DNA of 64,000 bases from Cardiobacteriaceae bacterium TAE3-ERU3 (GCA_019218315.1 JAHUUI010000001.1:603722-667721), one strand, 5' to 3'. Positions 8,964-20,896 are shown, numbered from the stretch's first letter. Notes: generated by a model not told the origin, from the sequence alone. A program made the numbers and translations.

Positions 8964-9108
8964 ATACCCTCCGTGTTTTATGAAATAAAGAATCTTTCTC
9001 AATTATACGCATCATTCTAATTAAATTGTCACTTTTATTTAAATTTTGAGGTTATGCTGTGCAGCTGTGGGTATATACTGAATTTTCATTATAAATAATG
9101 GAGTTGTC

Positions 9109-10380
9109 ATGAAATTCTCAACCCTTGCTATTCACGCTGGCTATCGCCCGGAAGAGACGACTAAATCAGCAGCAGTGCCGATCTACCAGACTACTTCTTA
9201 TACCTTTGACAATACGCAGCATGGTGCGGATTTGTTCGACCTTAAGGTCGAAGGCAATATTTACACGCGCATCATGAACCCGACCAATGCCGTGCTCGAA
9301 GCACGGGTCAATGCACTTGAAGGTGGCGTTGGAGCGCTGGCAGTTGCTTCCGGTATGGCCGCAATTAGCTATGCGATTCAAGCGATTGCATCGCAGGGCT
9401 GCAATATTGTTTCGACCAGTCAGCTATACGGCGGCACTTATAATCTGTTCGCGCATACCTTTCCCAATCAAGGGATTGAGACGCGCATGGTGGCGCACGA
9501 TGATTACGACAAACTCGAAGCATCCATTGACGACAATACCCGTGCGCTGTATTGCGAGTCGATTGGTAATCCGGCAGGTAATGTGGTTGATATTGCGCGC
9601 TGGGCAGCGATTGCCGACAAATATGGTGTGCCGCTGATTGTCGATAATACCGTCGCGTCGCCGTATTTGTGTCGCCCATTTGAGCACGGTGCACATATCG
9701 TGGTGCATTCACTGACCAAATACATTGGTGGTCATGGTACGACGATTGGCGGCATGATTGTCGATTCGGGCAAGTTTGACTGGAAAAAGCACGCCAAGCG
9801 CTTTCCGATGCTCAATGAGCCTGATCCTTCTTATCACGGTGTGGTTTATACCGAGGCGCTGGGTGAGGCGGCATATATTGGGCGTTGCCGGGTGATTCCG
9901 TTGCGCAATACCGGTGCAGCGTTGTCGCCGTTTAACGCTTTCCAATTGATGCAGGGCTTGGAAACTTTATCACTGCGCATGGAGCGCCATTGCGCAAATG
10001 CGGAAAAGATTGCGGCATGGCTTGAGCAACACGATAAAGTCAGCAAGGTTAATTACGCAACGTTGGCGAGCAGCCCTTACCGTGAAACAGCGCAGAAAAT
10101 TTGTGGCGGTAAAGCGTCGGGCATTTTGAGCTTTGAGCTAAAAGGTGGTCGCGAAGCCGGTGGCCGCTTTATTGACGCACTGCAACTGATTTTCCGCCTC
10201 GTCAATATCGGTGATACTAAAACCCTCGCATGCCATCCAGTCTCAACCACGCACCGTCAGCTTAATGGTGAAGAATTGGCAAGTGCGGGCGTCAGTGAAG
10301 GCTTAGTGCGGATCTCAGTCGGCATTGAAGACGTTGACGACATCATTGCTGATATCGCGCAGGCCTTGGATAAGGTGTGA
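9109..10380 (+). CDS. metY: O-acetylhomoserine sulfhydrylase (MetY type)
   Basis: 423 residues, typical for MetY and longer than MetB/MetC (about 380-400). It is a PLP enzyme of the Cys/Met metabolism family, forming homocysteine from O-acetylhomoserine and sulfide. Visible motifs are the N-terminal FSTLAIHAGYRPEETT, the substrate loop YTRIMNPTNAVLE, ALASGMAAI-type helix (AVASGMAAISYA), VDNTVASPYLCRPFEHGA with the PLP aspartate, and HSLTKYIGGHGTTIGG with the Schiff-base lysine. The start ATG follows TGGAG. It is monocistronic with a strong terminator. It gives direct sulfhydrylation of homoserine esters, bypassing cystathionine. Confidence 0.93.
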   Translation: MKFSTLAIHAGYRPEETTKSAAVPIYQTTSYTFDNTQHGADLFDLKVEGNIYTRIMNPTNAVLEARVNALEGGVGALAVASGMAAISYAIQAIASQGCNIVSTSQLYGGTYNLFAHTFPNQGIETRMVAHDDYDKLEASIDDNTRALYCESIGNPAGNVVDIARWAAIADKYGVPLIVDNTVASPYLCRPFEHGAHIVVHSLTKYIGGHGTTIGGMIVDSGKFDWKKHAKRFPMLNEPDPSYHGVVYTEALGEAAYIGRCRVIPLRNTGAALSPFNAFQLMQGLETLSLRMERHCANAEKIAAWLEQHDKVSKVNYATLASSPYRETAQKICGGKASGILSFELKGGREAGGRFIDALQLIFRLVNIGDTKTLACHPVSTTHRQLNGEELASAGVSEGLVRISVGIEDVDDIIADIAQALDKV

Positions 10381-10408
10381 TTGACCAAAATTAAGCGATA
10401 TGGATGAC

Positions 10409-10439
10409 AAAAAGGCCAACGCAGGACGTTGGCCTTTTT
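10409..10439. terminator. Bidirectional rho-independent terminator
   Basis: AAAAAGGCCAACG (10409-10421) / CGTTGGCCTTTTT (10427-10439), a 13-bp perfect stem with loop CAGGA. It serves metY (plus) and the DUF4198 gene (minus). Confidence 0.9.
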
Positions 10440-10462
10440 TATTACAAATGATAGCTAGGGGC

Positions 10463-11161
10463 TTAGTGTGGCTTAAAGCCCAATGTACCGGTCAATTGCA
10501 AGGTTTGCGCCTGAGTGTTTTCTAGCTGGTACGGCAGCTTAACTGAGGCGCCGATGATTTCATAACCATCTTGAGGAGTGCGCAGGGTGATCTCGGCAAT
10601 GCCATCTTTATCAGTGGTGAGGCCATCAATATCGCCGACCTGATCTTCAAATTCCGCACCGGCGTATGGTTTACCATCAAGTGTAACCAAGACTTTCAGT
10701 TTGTCACCTTCTTTCAGTTTCAGAGGGTTATGCAGTGGAGTGACCTCAATTTTCATACCAACTGGCTTACTGTATGCTTCGTCCCACTGGAAGATGCCTT
10801 TGCCAAGTTTGTAAATATGGCGGGTATCAAAAATAACCCCTTCAACTTCGGTGCGTGGCTTGTGGAAATGCTTGTCAGCAGTAAAAGTGAAGTAGCCAAA
10901 ATCATATTCGGCCGTCATGAGGCCGACACTACCATCTTCAGCAATAACCGTGCCGGAAGTGTAGTCATAACCAACTTTGACGCGCTTATCGACATCATAC
11001 GCAGTGAGACCAATAACATTCTGTGGGTCGGGTTCTTCCCAGTGGTCATCCGCCCAGAAGCGAATCGTATAGCCATTGTCTGTTTGCGCAGGGAAAAGAT
11101 TGTGTGCTGAGGCTGTTGCGGCCATCAGAGAGCACACCAGTAGTCCATATAACTTTTTCAT
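10463..11161 (-). CDS. Exported DUF4198-family protein, probably Fur-regulated
   Basis: 232 residues from the ATG at 11161 (GGAACG upstream). The N-terminus MKKLYGLLVCSLMAATASA is a signal peptide with cleavage before HNLF; the mature protein starting with histidine is typical of DUF4198 proteins, which are periplasmic and often sit near metal uptake genes. Histidines and acidic residues are frequent (DDHWEEPDP, DKHFHKPRTE), and the C-terminal half (from about 150) is an Ig-like or carboxypeptidase-regulatory-like beta sandwich (DGKPYAGAEFEDQ, TTDKDGIAEITLRTP). A near-perfect Fur box lies 56 bp upstream of the start, so expression should rise when iron is scarce. Role in metal handling is inference. 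Confidence 0.8.
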   Translation of the reverse strand: MKKLYGLLVCSLMAATASAHNLFPAQTDNGYTIRFWADDHWEEPDPQNVIGLTAYDVDKRVKVGYDYTSGTVIAEDGSVGLMTAEYDFGYFTFTADKHFHKPRTEVEGVIFDTRHIYKLGKGIFQWDEAYSKPVGMKIEVTPLHNPLKLKEGDKLKVLVTLDGKPYAGAEFEDQVGDIDGLTTDKDGIAEITLRTPQDGYEIIGASVKLPYQLENTQAQTLQLTGTLGFKPH

Positions 11162-11216
11162 AATCGTTCCATTTAAGTGAACAGCACACGCTGCGAGTAG
11201 CATTCTACCTCATAAA

Positions 11217-11231
11217 TGATAATGATTATTA
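11217..11231. promoter_or_regulatory. Fur box
   Basis: TGATAATGATTATTA matches the Fur 7-1-7 consensus TGATAATnATTATCA at 13 of the 14 defined bases. It lies 56 bp upstream of the DUF4198 start codon, where Fur would block the promoter. The next gene further back, katG, is read away from it, so the DUF4198 gene is the likely target. Confidence 0.8.
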
Positions 11232-11254
11232 GTTTATGTAATTTGATGTGGCAG

Positions 11255-11280
11255 AAAAAAGCACGCTGTTGCCAGCGTGC
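11255..11280 (-). terminator. Rho-independent terminator of katG
   Basis: GCACGCTG (11261-11268) / CAGCGTGC (11273-11280) with a four-base loop; on the minus strand the stem is followed by six Ts (11260-11255). A second inverted repeat, ATCCGCTTT / AAAGCGGAT (11315-11339), lies closer to the katG stop but lacks a clean T run. Confidence 0.75.
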
Positions 11281-11347
11281 CAAAACCTCATGATGATTTT
11301 TTTATTTATATCTGATCCGCTTTCAGTACCAAAGCGGATGGCTGATG

Positions 11348-14065
<2,718 letters not shown>

Positions 14066-14995
14066 ATGAGTCAACAACACCGCCCTTTGCTGGGCGCATT
14101 ATGGATGGTCGCCGCCGGCGTCACATTCGCGATCATCAACACCACACTGCAATATCTCGGCATACATTATTCAATCAACTCTGGTTCATCGGTGCTATTT
14201 CAATACGGTATTGCACTGTTGATCTTCTTGCCGCTGATGAAAACCGGCTCGATTCGGCGCGCCGTTCGTTCTGATTTTCGCTTATTACACATTGTGCGCG
14301 TTGGCGTATCAGTAATTGGTATTCAGCTGTGGACGTGGGCACTGGCCTATCCGGTGCCAATTTGGCAGGGCATTGCCTTGCTGATGACTTCTCCACTGTT
14401 TGCGACAGTTGGCTCCGGGCTGATTTTGCGCGAGTCTGTGAGCTTGGCGCGCTGGATTGCGACATTAGTTGGCTTTGCTGGTGCAATGTTGATTTTGCAG
14501 CCGTGGTCAGATGCATTTATGTGGGCGAGCCTATTGCCACTTGGTGCGGCATTTTTCTGGGCAAGTGCTTCACTTTTGACCAAATTCACCGTCAGCAAAG
14601 ACAGCCCGACGACCATTGTGTTTTATCTGCTGGTATTGATGTTGCCATTTGATTTGATGTTTGGCTTGCCAAATCTGGTCATGCCACAGGGTTGGGAGCC
14701 ATGGCTGATGTTGGTAGTGATTGGTGCGTTGACTGCGCTGGCGCAGTGGGCAATTGCCAAAGCCTATGCGACGGCAGATGCGTCATTTGTGCAGCCGTTT
14801 GACCACGTTAAACTGCCGCTCAATGTACTGGCCGGTTATCTCGTCTTTGGCTGGGTGCCGCCTGGCGCACTGTGGGTTGGCTCTGCGATGATTATTGCAT
14901 CAGTGGCATTCGTCACCCATTACGAACACCGCCGCAATCCGGTTGAGGTGATTTGGGAAGAAACGCATCCTGACCGTAAAACAGCGAAGCACTAG
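14066..14995 (+). CDS. EamA/DMT-superfamily transporter
   Basis: 309 residues with about ten membrane spans arranged as two EamA repeats, roughly residues 8-140 and 150-285. It belongs to the drug/metabolite transporter superfamily of inner-membrane exporters or importers for amino acids, nucleotides and other metabolites. Visible features are the N-terminal GALWMVAAGVTFAIINTTLQYLG, the PLFATVGSGLILRESVSLARW segment closing repeat 1 and the PFDHVKLPLNVLAGYLVFGW segment in repeat 2, both standard EamA signatures. The substrate is not predictable. The polar C-terminal tail (HYEHRRNPVEVIWEE) lies in the cytoplasm. It is monocistronic and ended by a bidirectional terminator. Confidence 0.85.
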   Translation: MSQQHRPLLGALWMVAAGVTFAIINTTLQYLGIHYSINSGSSVLFQYGIALLIFLPLMKTGSIRRAVRSDFRLLHIVRVGVSVIGIQLWTWALAYPVPIWQGIALLMTSPLFATVGSGLILRESVSLARWIATLVGFAGAMLILQPWSDAFMWASLLPLGAAFFWASASLLTKFTVSKDSPTTIVFYLLVLMLPFDLMFGLPNLVMPQGWEPWLMLVVIGALTALAQWAIAKAYATADASFVQPFDHVKLPLNVLAGYLVFGWVPPGALWVGSAMIIASVAFVTHYEHRRNPVEVIWEETHPDRKTAKH

Positions 14996-15056
14996 TTATA
15001 GAGTTCCCAGTGTGATCGCGATGGGCTGGGCTATTAGCCACACTTAGCCGTTGCAA

Positions 15057-15084
15057 AAAAATGCCACCGTGAGGTGGCATTTTT
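15057..15084. terminator. Bidirectional rho-independent terminator
   Basis: AAAATGCCACC / GGTGGCATTTT with a GTGA tetraloop; the core 8-bp stem is 15061-15068 with 15073-15080. It separates the convergent EamA and YihY genes. Confidence 0.85.
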
Positions 15085-15115
15085 ATATCAAGCGAGATAG
15101 CGCTCGAACAAAGTA

Positions 15116-16414
15116 CTATTCTTCTGATTCCACTTTGGCTTTTTCTGGCAAGCTTGGCTGCTGCTCACTCCATACATGCAGCGGTATATCAAGCTGTGCT
15201 TCGAGCCTCTCCTCGAGTACTTGGAATTGGCCGACATCAAGCGTAATGGTATCTTTGGGCATTGCTAATGCCTGATAGATTTCAAGCAGGGTATAGTACT
15301 TACGCGCTTTACTTGGCAAGTAGCGCGCTGGTACGTCATCAGCAATGACGATTAACTCAGCCTGATGAAGGCGGTTTAAGATAAAGCCAATTTTGGCAGG
15401 TGAGCTGTGTAGTGCGCTGCTCAGCTCTATGATTGATGGAGCAGTTTCGGCATTGGCAAATGCTTGGTCAATATGGGTCATGACGCCGATGCCTAGCAGC
15501 ATTTGCTCATCCGCATACCACTCGTTTTCATCGTGCGGCGAAAGGCCATACGGCATTTGTAGCAGGCTTGCCACTTTTGCACCCATCAGAAACAGCAACC
15601 ACAAGAAATACAGCCAGAACAGCATGATGATGACACTGGCAAAACTAGAGTAAATGACAGAGTATTTTGCTGATCCGGCAATGAAGCGGCTGAATATCCA
15701 CGATACTGGGTACCACAGTAACAAGAAGAATGCTGCACCACCTAGGGCTGCTTTCCAATGTACTTTACGGTTAGGTATCCATGCATAAGTGCAAGCAATG
15801 AGTAGAAATACGATGCCCAATGGCAGTAGGCTCGTTAGAAGGTTAAATAAAATGCCGATGCCGGGATAGTGTAAAAAGGGTTGTAACCATGCTGCGTCCT
15901 TCATGCCCAGCATCATTGACATAATGGCACCGATAAGCAGCGGGGCAAGGATGATTGCGCTAATGTAGCCGCTGATGCGTGATTTTAATGAGCGTTCGGT
16001 TTCAACTCTCCAAATGCGGTTTAAAGTCAGTTCAATTTTTTGCGCCATATTGATGACGGAGACGAACAGCACGACAACCCCGACAATACCAAGACCACTG
16101 GCATTGGTTTGGCTGACAAACTGCACCAAATAATTGACGACTTCATCACCAGCTTTCCCCATTGGTGCAAAAATATCGTGCAGCCAAGGCTCAATAACGC
16201 CCTGAACACCAAAGCCCCGCAATAAGGAGAAGGCAACGGCTAAAAGAGGAACCAAAGTCAGGATCGTGACATAAACCAGCGCTTGCGCATCTTCGGGCAG
16301 TCGTTCTTTCATATATGCGCGGAAGAGTGCAAATGGATAAAATTTTGCCCACCGCCACGATTGTGGGCCGCGTGCCTTCCACCATTTTTGCCATGTATTG
16401 TCGATACCGGACAT
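15116..16414 (-). CDS. YihY/BrkB-family (UPF0761) inner-membrane protein
   Basis: 432 residues. Residues 1-290 carry six predicted membrane spans in the YihY pattern: FRAYMKERLPEDAQALVYVTILTLVPLLAV at the first span region, VVLFVSVINMAQKIELTLNRIW, and the last span LYFLWLLFLMGAKVASLL. Residues about 300-432 form a soluble tail with a probable winged-helix-like fold, as seen in many long YihY proteins. The family was once called ribonuclease BN by mistake and its function is unresolved; roles in envelope stress are suggested. It is monocistronic. The start ATG at 16414 follows AAAGTGAG, a weak site. Confidence 0.85.
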   Translation of the reverse strand: MSGIDNTWQKWWKARGPQSWRWAKFYPFALFRAYMKERLPEDAQALVYVTILTLVPLLAVAFSLLRGFGVQGVIEPWLHDIFAPMGKAGDEVVNYLVQFVSQTNASGLGIVGVVVLFVSVINMAQKIELTLNRIWRVETERSLKSRISGYISAIILAPLLIGAIMSMMLGMKDAAWLQPFLHYPGIGILFNLLTSLLPLGIVFLLIACTYAWIPNRKVHWKAALGGAAFFLLLWYPVSWIFSRFIAGSAKYSVIYSSFASVIIMLFWLYFLWLLFLMGAKVASLLQMPYGLSPHDENEWYADEQMLLGIGVMTHIDQAFANAETAPSIIELSSALHSSPAKIGFILNRLHQAELIVIADDVPARYLPSKARKYYTLLEIYQALAMPKDTITLDVGQFQVLEERLEAQLDIPLHVWSEQQPSLPEKAKVESEE

Positions 16415-16599
16415 GTGTACTCACTTTATATATTTGTGTTAGAAAAACACTGCAGTACCACCTAATACAGGTAGTAAAAGGTGATTATTCATCTTTTTTA
16501 CGGATTTTGACGATCTACGCAGTGCACAAAACAGGGGGTATAATAAGGGAAAGCTTTTCAGATAGAAAGGCACACGGCCAAGCAAAATGGAGGCGAGTA

Positions 16600-17049
16600 A
16601 TGAGTAAATATCAGCATGTTCTATTGGTTACGGATTTGCGGGAAGATTGTGATCGGGTCGCAGAGCGTGCTAAAGCGGTTATCCGTGCAGCAGATAGCGC
16701 TAAAATCAGTGTTTTGCATATCGTGGAAGAAACCGTATTGACTGCGGGTTATGAAATTGTACCGATTGTGCCGGTCAGTAATGAAGTCGAGATGGTTCGC
16801 GAAGCACGCGAGCAAGTCAAAGCACTACTTGATCGCCATGGTATCGAGTCAGCTGACATCAACATCGAGACGGCATTGTCAACTCGTCGCGGTATTCTTG
16901 ATTATGTAGAAAACAATGCGCCAGATTTGGTCGTGATTGGGCGTCACAAGCGCACCGGGCTTGCATCATTGCTCGGTGCAACCGCAGATGACATCTTGCC
17001 CGGCGTGAATTGCGATGTTTTGGTGGTTTATTTGGGTGATGCTGCTTGA
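16600..17049 (+). CDS. Universal stress protein (UspA family)
   Basis: 149 residues from the ATG at 16600 with GGAGG (16589-16593) six bases upstream; the open frame runs further back but without a start signal. It has a Rossmann-like Usp fold: the first strand KYQHVLLVTDL with the nucleotide-site aspartate, and the C-terminal motif VVIGRHKRTGLASLLGAT followed by ILPGVNCDVLVV. The G-2x-G-9x-G-S/T ATP-binding signature is only partly kept, so ATP binding is uncertain. The last four bases overlap the next gene, which suggests one transcript and coupled translation. Confidence 0.88.
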   Translation: MSKYQHVLLVTDLREDCDRVAERAKAVIRAADSAKISVLHIVEETVLTAGYEIVPIVPVSNEVEMVREAREQVKALLDRHGIESADINIETALSTRRGILDYVENNAPDLVVIGRHKRTGLASLLGATADDILPGVNCDVLVVYLGDAA

Positions 17050-17528
17050 GTGTACAGACAGTCAATGAGATAGAGCGTGCTCGCCTTGCACAATTGCTTG
17101 GCGAGTATGGGCTTAGCGTCAGCTACGTTGCAGAAGGTGAGGCTATTCCGGGCACTTTTTGGGGTGAACCGGAAGCGGGGCTGATCGGTAATACGCTTTA
17201 TCTACGCCCAGATACACCTGTTCACTCAGCATTACATGAAGCGGGGCACTGGATTTGTATGGATGAGCAGCGCCGTGCACGGCTGCATACAGATGCGGGT
17301 GGCACGGTAGAGGAAGAGTGTGCAGTGAACTACTTGCAGATCCTGCTTGCTGATGCACTGCCTGATGTTGGGCGGGAACGTATGCTCGATGATATGACCG
17401 AATGGGGTTACTCTTATCGTGAAGGTAATGTTCGTGCATGGCTCTCAGGCGACGCCATTGACGCTTTGGCGTGGTTGGTTGAGCATGGATTGGCCAATAA
17501 GTATGGCCAGCGCATTAAGCAACCTTAA
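17046..17528 (+). CDS. Small putative zinc metallopeptidase (HExxH)
   Basis: 160 residues, starting at TTG (17046) that overlaps the Usp stop (TTGA). The key feature is HSALHEAGHWIC, with H64-E65-x-x-H68, the zinc-binding motif of zincins. VEEECAVNYLQ (about 88-98) follows 20-odd residues later and could give the third ligand, as the EANxFA motif does in ImmA/IrrE peptidases. There is no signal peptide and no membrane span, so it is cytoplasmic. I know homologues only as hypothetical proteins. Coupling to a universal stress protein suggests a stress role, but the substrate is unknown. Confidence 0.7.
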   Translation: MSVQTVNEIERARLAQLLGEYGLSVSYVAEGEAIPGTFWGEPEAGLIGNTLYLRPDTPVHSALHEAGHWICMDEQRRARLHTDAGGTVEEECAVNYLQILLADALPDVGRERMLDDMTEWGYSYREGNVRAWLSGDAIDALAWLVEHGLANKYGQRIKQP

Positions 17529-17611
17529 AAACCCGTATTTGTATGCTATGGCATACTGCGCCACAGAAGTAACAACATTAACTTTAATAATCGACTTCAC
17601 AAGGAGTATTT

Positions 17612-18358
17612 ATGAAAATGATGACATGTACAGCACTGGCTGCGGCAATGGCCGCCCTGTTTGCTCAGGCAAATGCTGCTGATCTTGGCAGTGATGAGCA
17701 GAAAGTCAGCTATACAATCGGTGTTGATATGGGGCAGTCGATTGCTCAGATCGATCAGAATAAGAGCCTCGACCTTGATGCATTGATTGAAGGCCTCAAG
17801 CAGGCTTATGCTGGTGACGATTTGGAATTGAGCCAGGAAGAGATGGAAGCCGCAATGAAATCATTTGCCGAATCTCGCATGAAAGAAATGCAGGCTGAAA
17901 TGGAAAAAGTGGCTAATGAGAATGCTGAAAAAGGTAAGACTTTCCTCGAAGAGAATAAGAGCAAAGATGGTGTAAAAACCACGGATTCTGGCCTGCAGTA
18001 TCTCGTCTTGGAAGAAGGTGAGGGTACACAGCCACAAGAAGGTGACAGCGTGACCGTCAATTACGAAGGCCGCTTGCTCGATGGTACCGTCTTTGACAGC
18101 TCTTATGATCGCGGTGAGCCAATCACCTTCAAACTCAATGAAGTGATCCCGGGTTGGACAGAAGGTTTACAGCTGATGAAAGAAGGCGGCAAGTCTACTT
18201 TCTTCATCCCTGCTGAGCTGGCTTATGGCGAGCAAGGCGCGGGCCCTGCAATTGGTCCCAACTCAACTTTGGTATTTGATGTAGAGCTACTCGGCGTCAA
18301 TGATGATGGCGCAGAGGCAGCGCCGGCAGATGGTGAAGCTACTGCTGAACAGAAATAA
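17612..18358 (+). CDS. fkpA: FKBP-type peptidyl-prolyl isomerase, periplasmic (FkpA/Mip type)
   Basis: 248 residues. The N-terminus is a signal peptide ending AQANA/ADLG. Residues about 25-125 are the helical dimerisation domain (KVSYTIGVDMGQSI, then a long charged helix rich in E, K and M). Residues about 130-232 are the FKBP domain, with GDSVTVNYEGRLLDGTVFDSS, GWTEGLQLMKEGGKSTFFIP and LAYGEQGAGPAIGPNSTLVFDVELL, so the active site is complete. It folds periplasmic and outer-membrane proteins, and homologues (Mip) aid host cell infection. The start ATG follows AAGGAG. The alanine/glutamate-rich tail after 235 is not conserved. Confidence 0.92.
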   Translation: MKMMTCTALAAAMAALFAQANAADLGSDEQKVSYTIGVDMGQSIAQIDQNKSLDLDALIEGLKQAYAGDDLELSQEEMEAAMKSFAESRMKEMQAEMEKVANENAEKGKTFLEENKSKDGVKTTDSGLQYLVLEEGEGTQPQEGDSVTVNYEGRLLDGTVFDSSYDRGEPITFKLNEVIPGWTEGLQLMKEGGKSTFFIPAELAYGEQGAGPAIGPNSTLVFDVELLGVNDDGAEAAPADGEATAEQK

Positions 18359-18382
18359 TCAATTCAATTTATTCAATTGATG

Positions 18383-18412
18383 AAAAAGCCTGCATTTTGT
18401 GCGGGCTTTTTT
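18383..18412. terminator. Rho-independent terminator
   Basis: AAAAAGCC with TGC (18383-18393) pairs with GCGGGCTTTTT (18401-18411), including one G-T pair. T and A runs on both sides make it usable for fkpA (plus) and the queH operon (minus). Confidence 0.8.
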
Positions 18413-18427
18413 GTATCTGGTTGGGCT

Positions 18428-19084
18428 TTAGTCTTCTCGACCGTAGAATTTAACCCCGATTTTGATGCGCTCGCGCCCGTTGGATAGGCGGTGTTCATTG
18501 GTGTCGCGTAATGAGTAAACGCAGCCGCAGTACTCCTGCATATAGAATTCTTCGCGTTTGCTGATTTCGATCATACGCTGTGAGCCACCTTTTTTACGCC
18601 AGTTATACGTCCAGTATTGGACATCTGGATATGGCGCTGCTGCACGTTCACCGCAGTCATTGATCTGCTTCATGTTCTTCCAGCGAGAAATGCCAAGCGA
18701 GCTGGTAATGATTGGAAAGCCGTTTTCATGAGCGTACAGTGCGGTGCGCTCAAAGCGCATATCAAAGCACATAGTGCAGCGGATACCGCGCTCTGGCTCC
18801 ATTTCCATACCTTTGGCACGGGCGAACCAGTTATCTGTATCGTAGTCGCAATCGACAAAAGGCACGTTGTACTTTTCGGCGAAAGCGATGTTTTCATCTT
18901 TGCGCAGCAGGTATTCCTTGCGCGGATGAATATTGGGATTGTAGAAAAATATGGTGTAGTCGATGCCCGAGGCGAGCATGGCTTCCATGACTTCACCTGA
19001 GCAGGGCGCACAGCAAGAGTGCAAGAGGACTTTTTTCTGCCCATCTGGTGGGACGAGCTTATCGCGTTCTGAGAGTTCAATCAT
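18428..19084 (-). CDS. queH: Epoxyqueuosine reductase QueH
   Basis: 218 residues. QueH converts epoxyqueuosine to queuosine in tRNA anticodons and replaces the unrelated QueG. The cysteine set matches the family (formerly DUF208): C24-C25 and C28 in [11 protein letters not shown]103 and C106 in RCTMCFDMR, and C186/C188 in EYCGCVYS, ligands for an iron-sulfur cluster and an adjacent metal. Other motifs are [13 protein letters not shown] and [11 protein letters not shown]. The ATG overlaps the preceding gene by four bases (ATGA), so it is the last gene of the ldtD-fabA-fabB cluster. The VUT and QueF-like genes near 58.4 kb may supply precursors for the same pathway. Confidence 0.93.
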   Translation of the reverse strand: MIELSERDKLVPPDGQKKVLLHSCCAPCSGEVMEAMLASGIDYTIFFYNPNIHPRKEYLLRKDENIAFAEKYNVPFVDCDYDTDNWFARAKGMEMEPERGIRCTMCFDMRFERTALYAHENGFPIITSSLGISRWKNMKQINDCGERAAAPYPDVQYWTYNWRKKGGSQRMIEISKREEFYMQEYCGCVYSLRDTNEHRLSNGRERIKIGVKFYGRED

Positions 19085-19656
19085 GATGTTGGTTGGCTGT
19101 AATATTCTGGGTTTGCTTCGATAGGCTTACGTGCTTCGAAGATTTCTTCTAGAATGGGGCATGGTTCTTGATCGTTGAACACATAAGTGCTGCCCTTATA
19201 AACAATAGCGCCAGAGCATGGTGAACGTTCTGATTCAGCGGGATTATTTGTGATAACTTGTTCGTAGTAGGGCGCGCGGATTTGCGTACATTGGCGGTAT
19301 TTCACGCGATTTTCTTCATCGACAAATACCGAGCGGTTACCGTCTTGGCATTGATAAATACCGCGCGTGACCAGCCTCATTTCGACGTTGTTAGCATCAC
19401 TTTCTGAGAGCTCCCCGCTTGTGGCGCGTATATCATCGTTTGGATCGTTGAGCAGTGCGGGGGATATGCCCATATCATCACCGGATAGAGTGGCTGCTTC
19501 TGGAGCCGGTGGCATGATCTCAGCTTGTACACCGGCTGAGAGAGCATTTTGTTGATCCACTGATTCAACGTTGCTTATATGTTGCGCCGCAGCACTGCCA
19601 ACTACGCTATATACAAAAAACAGCACAGAAGCAGATGTTGCGGCGTAACGAAGCAC
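19081..19656 (-). CDS. Secreted protein of unknown function in the fabAB-queH operon
   Basis: 191 residues from a GTG at 19656, four bases after the fabB stop; no better start is visible. The N-terminus ([22 protein letters not shown]) is a signal peptide. The middle is acidic and disordered ([20 protein letters not shown]). The C-terminal domain (about 95-185) has four cysteines ([28 protein letters not shown]) that could form two disulfides. The [11 protein letters not shown]...RQC stretch vaguely resembles DUF4124-type domains, not enough to assign. It overlaps queH by four bases. Its job between fatty-acid and queuosine genes is unknown; conserved neighbours would be informative. Confidence 0.65.
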   Translation of the reverse strand: MLRYAATSASVLFFVYSVVGSAAAQHISNVESVDQQNALSAGVQAEIMPPAPEAATLSGDDMGISPALLNDPNDDIRATSGELSESDANNVEMRLVTRGIYQCQDGNRSVFVDEENRVKYRQCTQIRAPYYEQVITNNPAESERSPCSGAIVYKGSTYVFNDQEPCPILEEIFEARKPIEANPEYYSQPTS

Positions 19657-19660
19657 CAGC

Positions 19661-20878
19661 TTATACTCGGCTGAAGATCAGCGTTGCATTGGTGCCACCA
19701 AAGCCAAAGCTGTTGGACATAATGGCATTGAGGCGCTTTTTAACGTTCTCGCGCACGATTGGCAGCTCTAGCTCTTGTGCTTTTTCATCAAGATTATCGA
19801 TATTGGCTGAGGCACAGACGAAATCATTTTGCATCATCAGCAATGCGTAAATGGCTTCGTTAGAGCCAGCTGCGCCAAGTGCATGGCCAGAAAGCGATTT
19901 GGTTGAGCTGATCAGTGGCACATCTTTGCCTTCAAAGGTCTTTTTGATTGCTTCGAGCTCACGGGTATCACCAATTGGCGTCGAGGTGCCGTGTGCATTG
20001 ATATAATCAATGTCACCCTGATGGGTTTCCATGGCCATTTGCATGCAGCGAACAGCACCTTCACCAGATGGCTGCACCATATCGTAGCCGTCTGATGTTG
20101 CTCCATAGCCGGTGACTTCAGCAATAATTTCAGCACCACGCGCTTTGGCATGCTCATACTCTTCGAGCACAAGAATACTTCCACCACCTGAAATTACGAA
20201 GCCGTCGCGATCCGCGTCATAAGCGCGAGAAGCTTTTTCTGGGGTGTCGTTGTATTGAGTGGAGAGTGCGCCCATGGCATCAAAGAGCATGGTCATGGTC
20301 CAGTGGACTTCTTCACCGCCACCAGCAAAGACGATATCTTGTTTACCCATTTGAATCAGTTCAGCCGCGTTGCCGATGCAGTGCGCACTGGTCGAGCAGG
20401 CAGAACTCATCGAGTAGTTGACGCCTTTGATGCCAAATGGTGTGGCGAGGCACGCGGATGTGGTGGATGCCATTGTTTTGGTCACGCCATAAGGACCGAT
20501 ACGTCTGACGCCTTTTTCGCGCAGGATATCGGCGGCTTCGACTTGTGCCGATGGTGTAGCACCGCCACTACCAACGACGAGTCCGGTACGGGGATTCGAG
20601 ATGAGTTCTTTGCTGAGTTTTGCCTGTTCGATGGCTTGTTGCATGGCAATATAGCAGTAGGCTGCGGTATTACCCATGAAACGCAAGGCTTTACGGTCAA
20701 TGAGTGGCTTCAAGTCGATGTTGATATCGCCGTGTACGTGCGAGCGTAAGCCAAGTTCTTTGTATTCGGGTGAAAAGCGGATGCCAGATTTGAGGTTTTG
20801 TAGTGCGTGCAATACTTCTTTGGCGTTATTGCCTAGGCTGGACACGATGCCCATCCCGGTAATTACGACTCTTCTCAT
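19661..20878 (-). CDS. fabB: 3-oxoacyl-[ACP] synthase I (FabB)
   Basis: 405 residues from the ATG at 20878 preceded by GAGGAAATC, the same length as E. coli FabB. It elongates acyl-ACPs in type II fatty acid synthesis and is required for unsaturated chains. The catalytic triad is present: cysteine in [13 protein letters not shown], first histidine in [12 protein letters not shown] and second histidine after the lysine in [15 protein letters not shown]. The N-terminus [17 protein letters not shown] is typical. It follows fabA by 18 bases; together they make the cis-double bond and extend it, so membranes of this organism should contain unsaturated fatty acids made by the anaerobic route. Confidence 0.97.
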   Translation of the reverse strand: MRRVVITGMGIVSSLGNNAKEVLHALQNLKSGIRFSPEYKELGLRSHVHGDINIDLKPLIDRKALRFMGNTAAYCYIAMQQAIEQAKLSKELISNPRTGLVVGSGGATPSAQVEAADILREKGVRRIGPYGVTKTMASTTSACLATPFGIKGVNYSMSSACSTSAHCIGNAAELIQMGKQDIVFAGGGEEVHWTMTMLFDAMGALSTQYNDTPEKASRAYDADRDGFVISGGGSILVLEEYEHAKARGAEIIAEVTGYGATSDGYDMVQPSGEGAVRCMQMAMETHQGDIDYINAHGTSTPIGDTRELEAIKKTFEGKDVPLISSTKSLSGHALGAAGSNEAIYALLMMQNDFVCASANIDNLDEKAQELELPIVRENVKKRLNAIMSNSFGFGGTNATLIFSRV

Positions 20879-20896
20879 AATGATTTCCTCGTGCAA

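Noticed and set aside
16315-16599. N-terminal extension of the universal stress protein (95 more codons)
   Set aside because: It overlaps the divergent YihY gene and its promoter, and a strong GGAGG site marks the shorter start.
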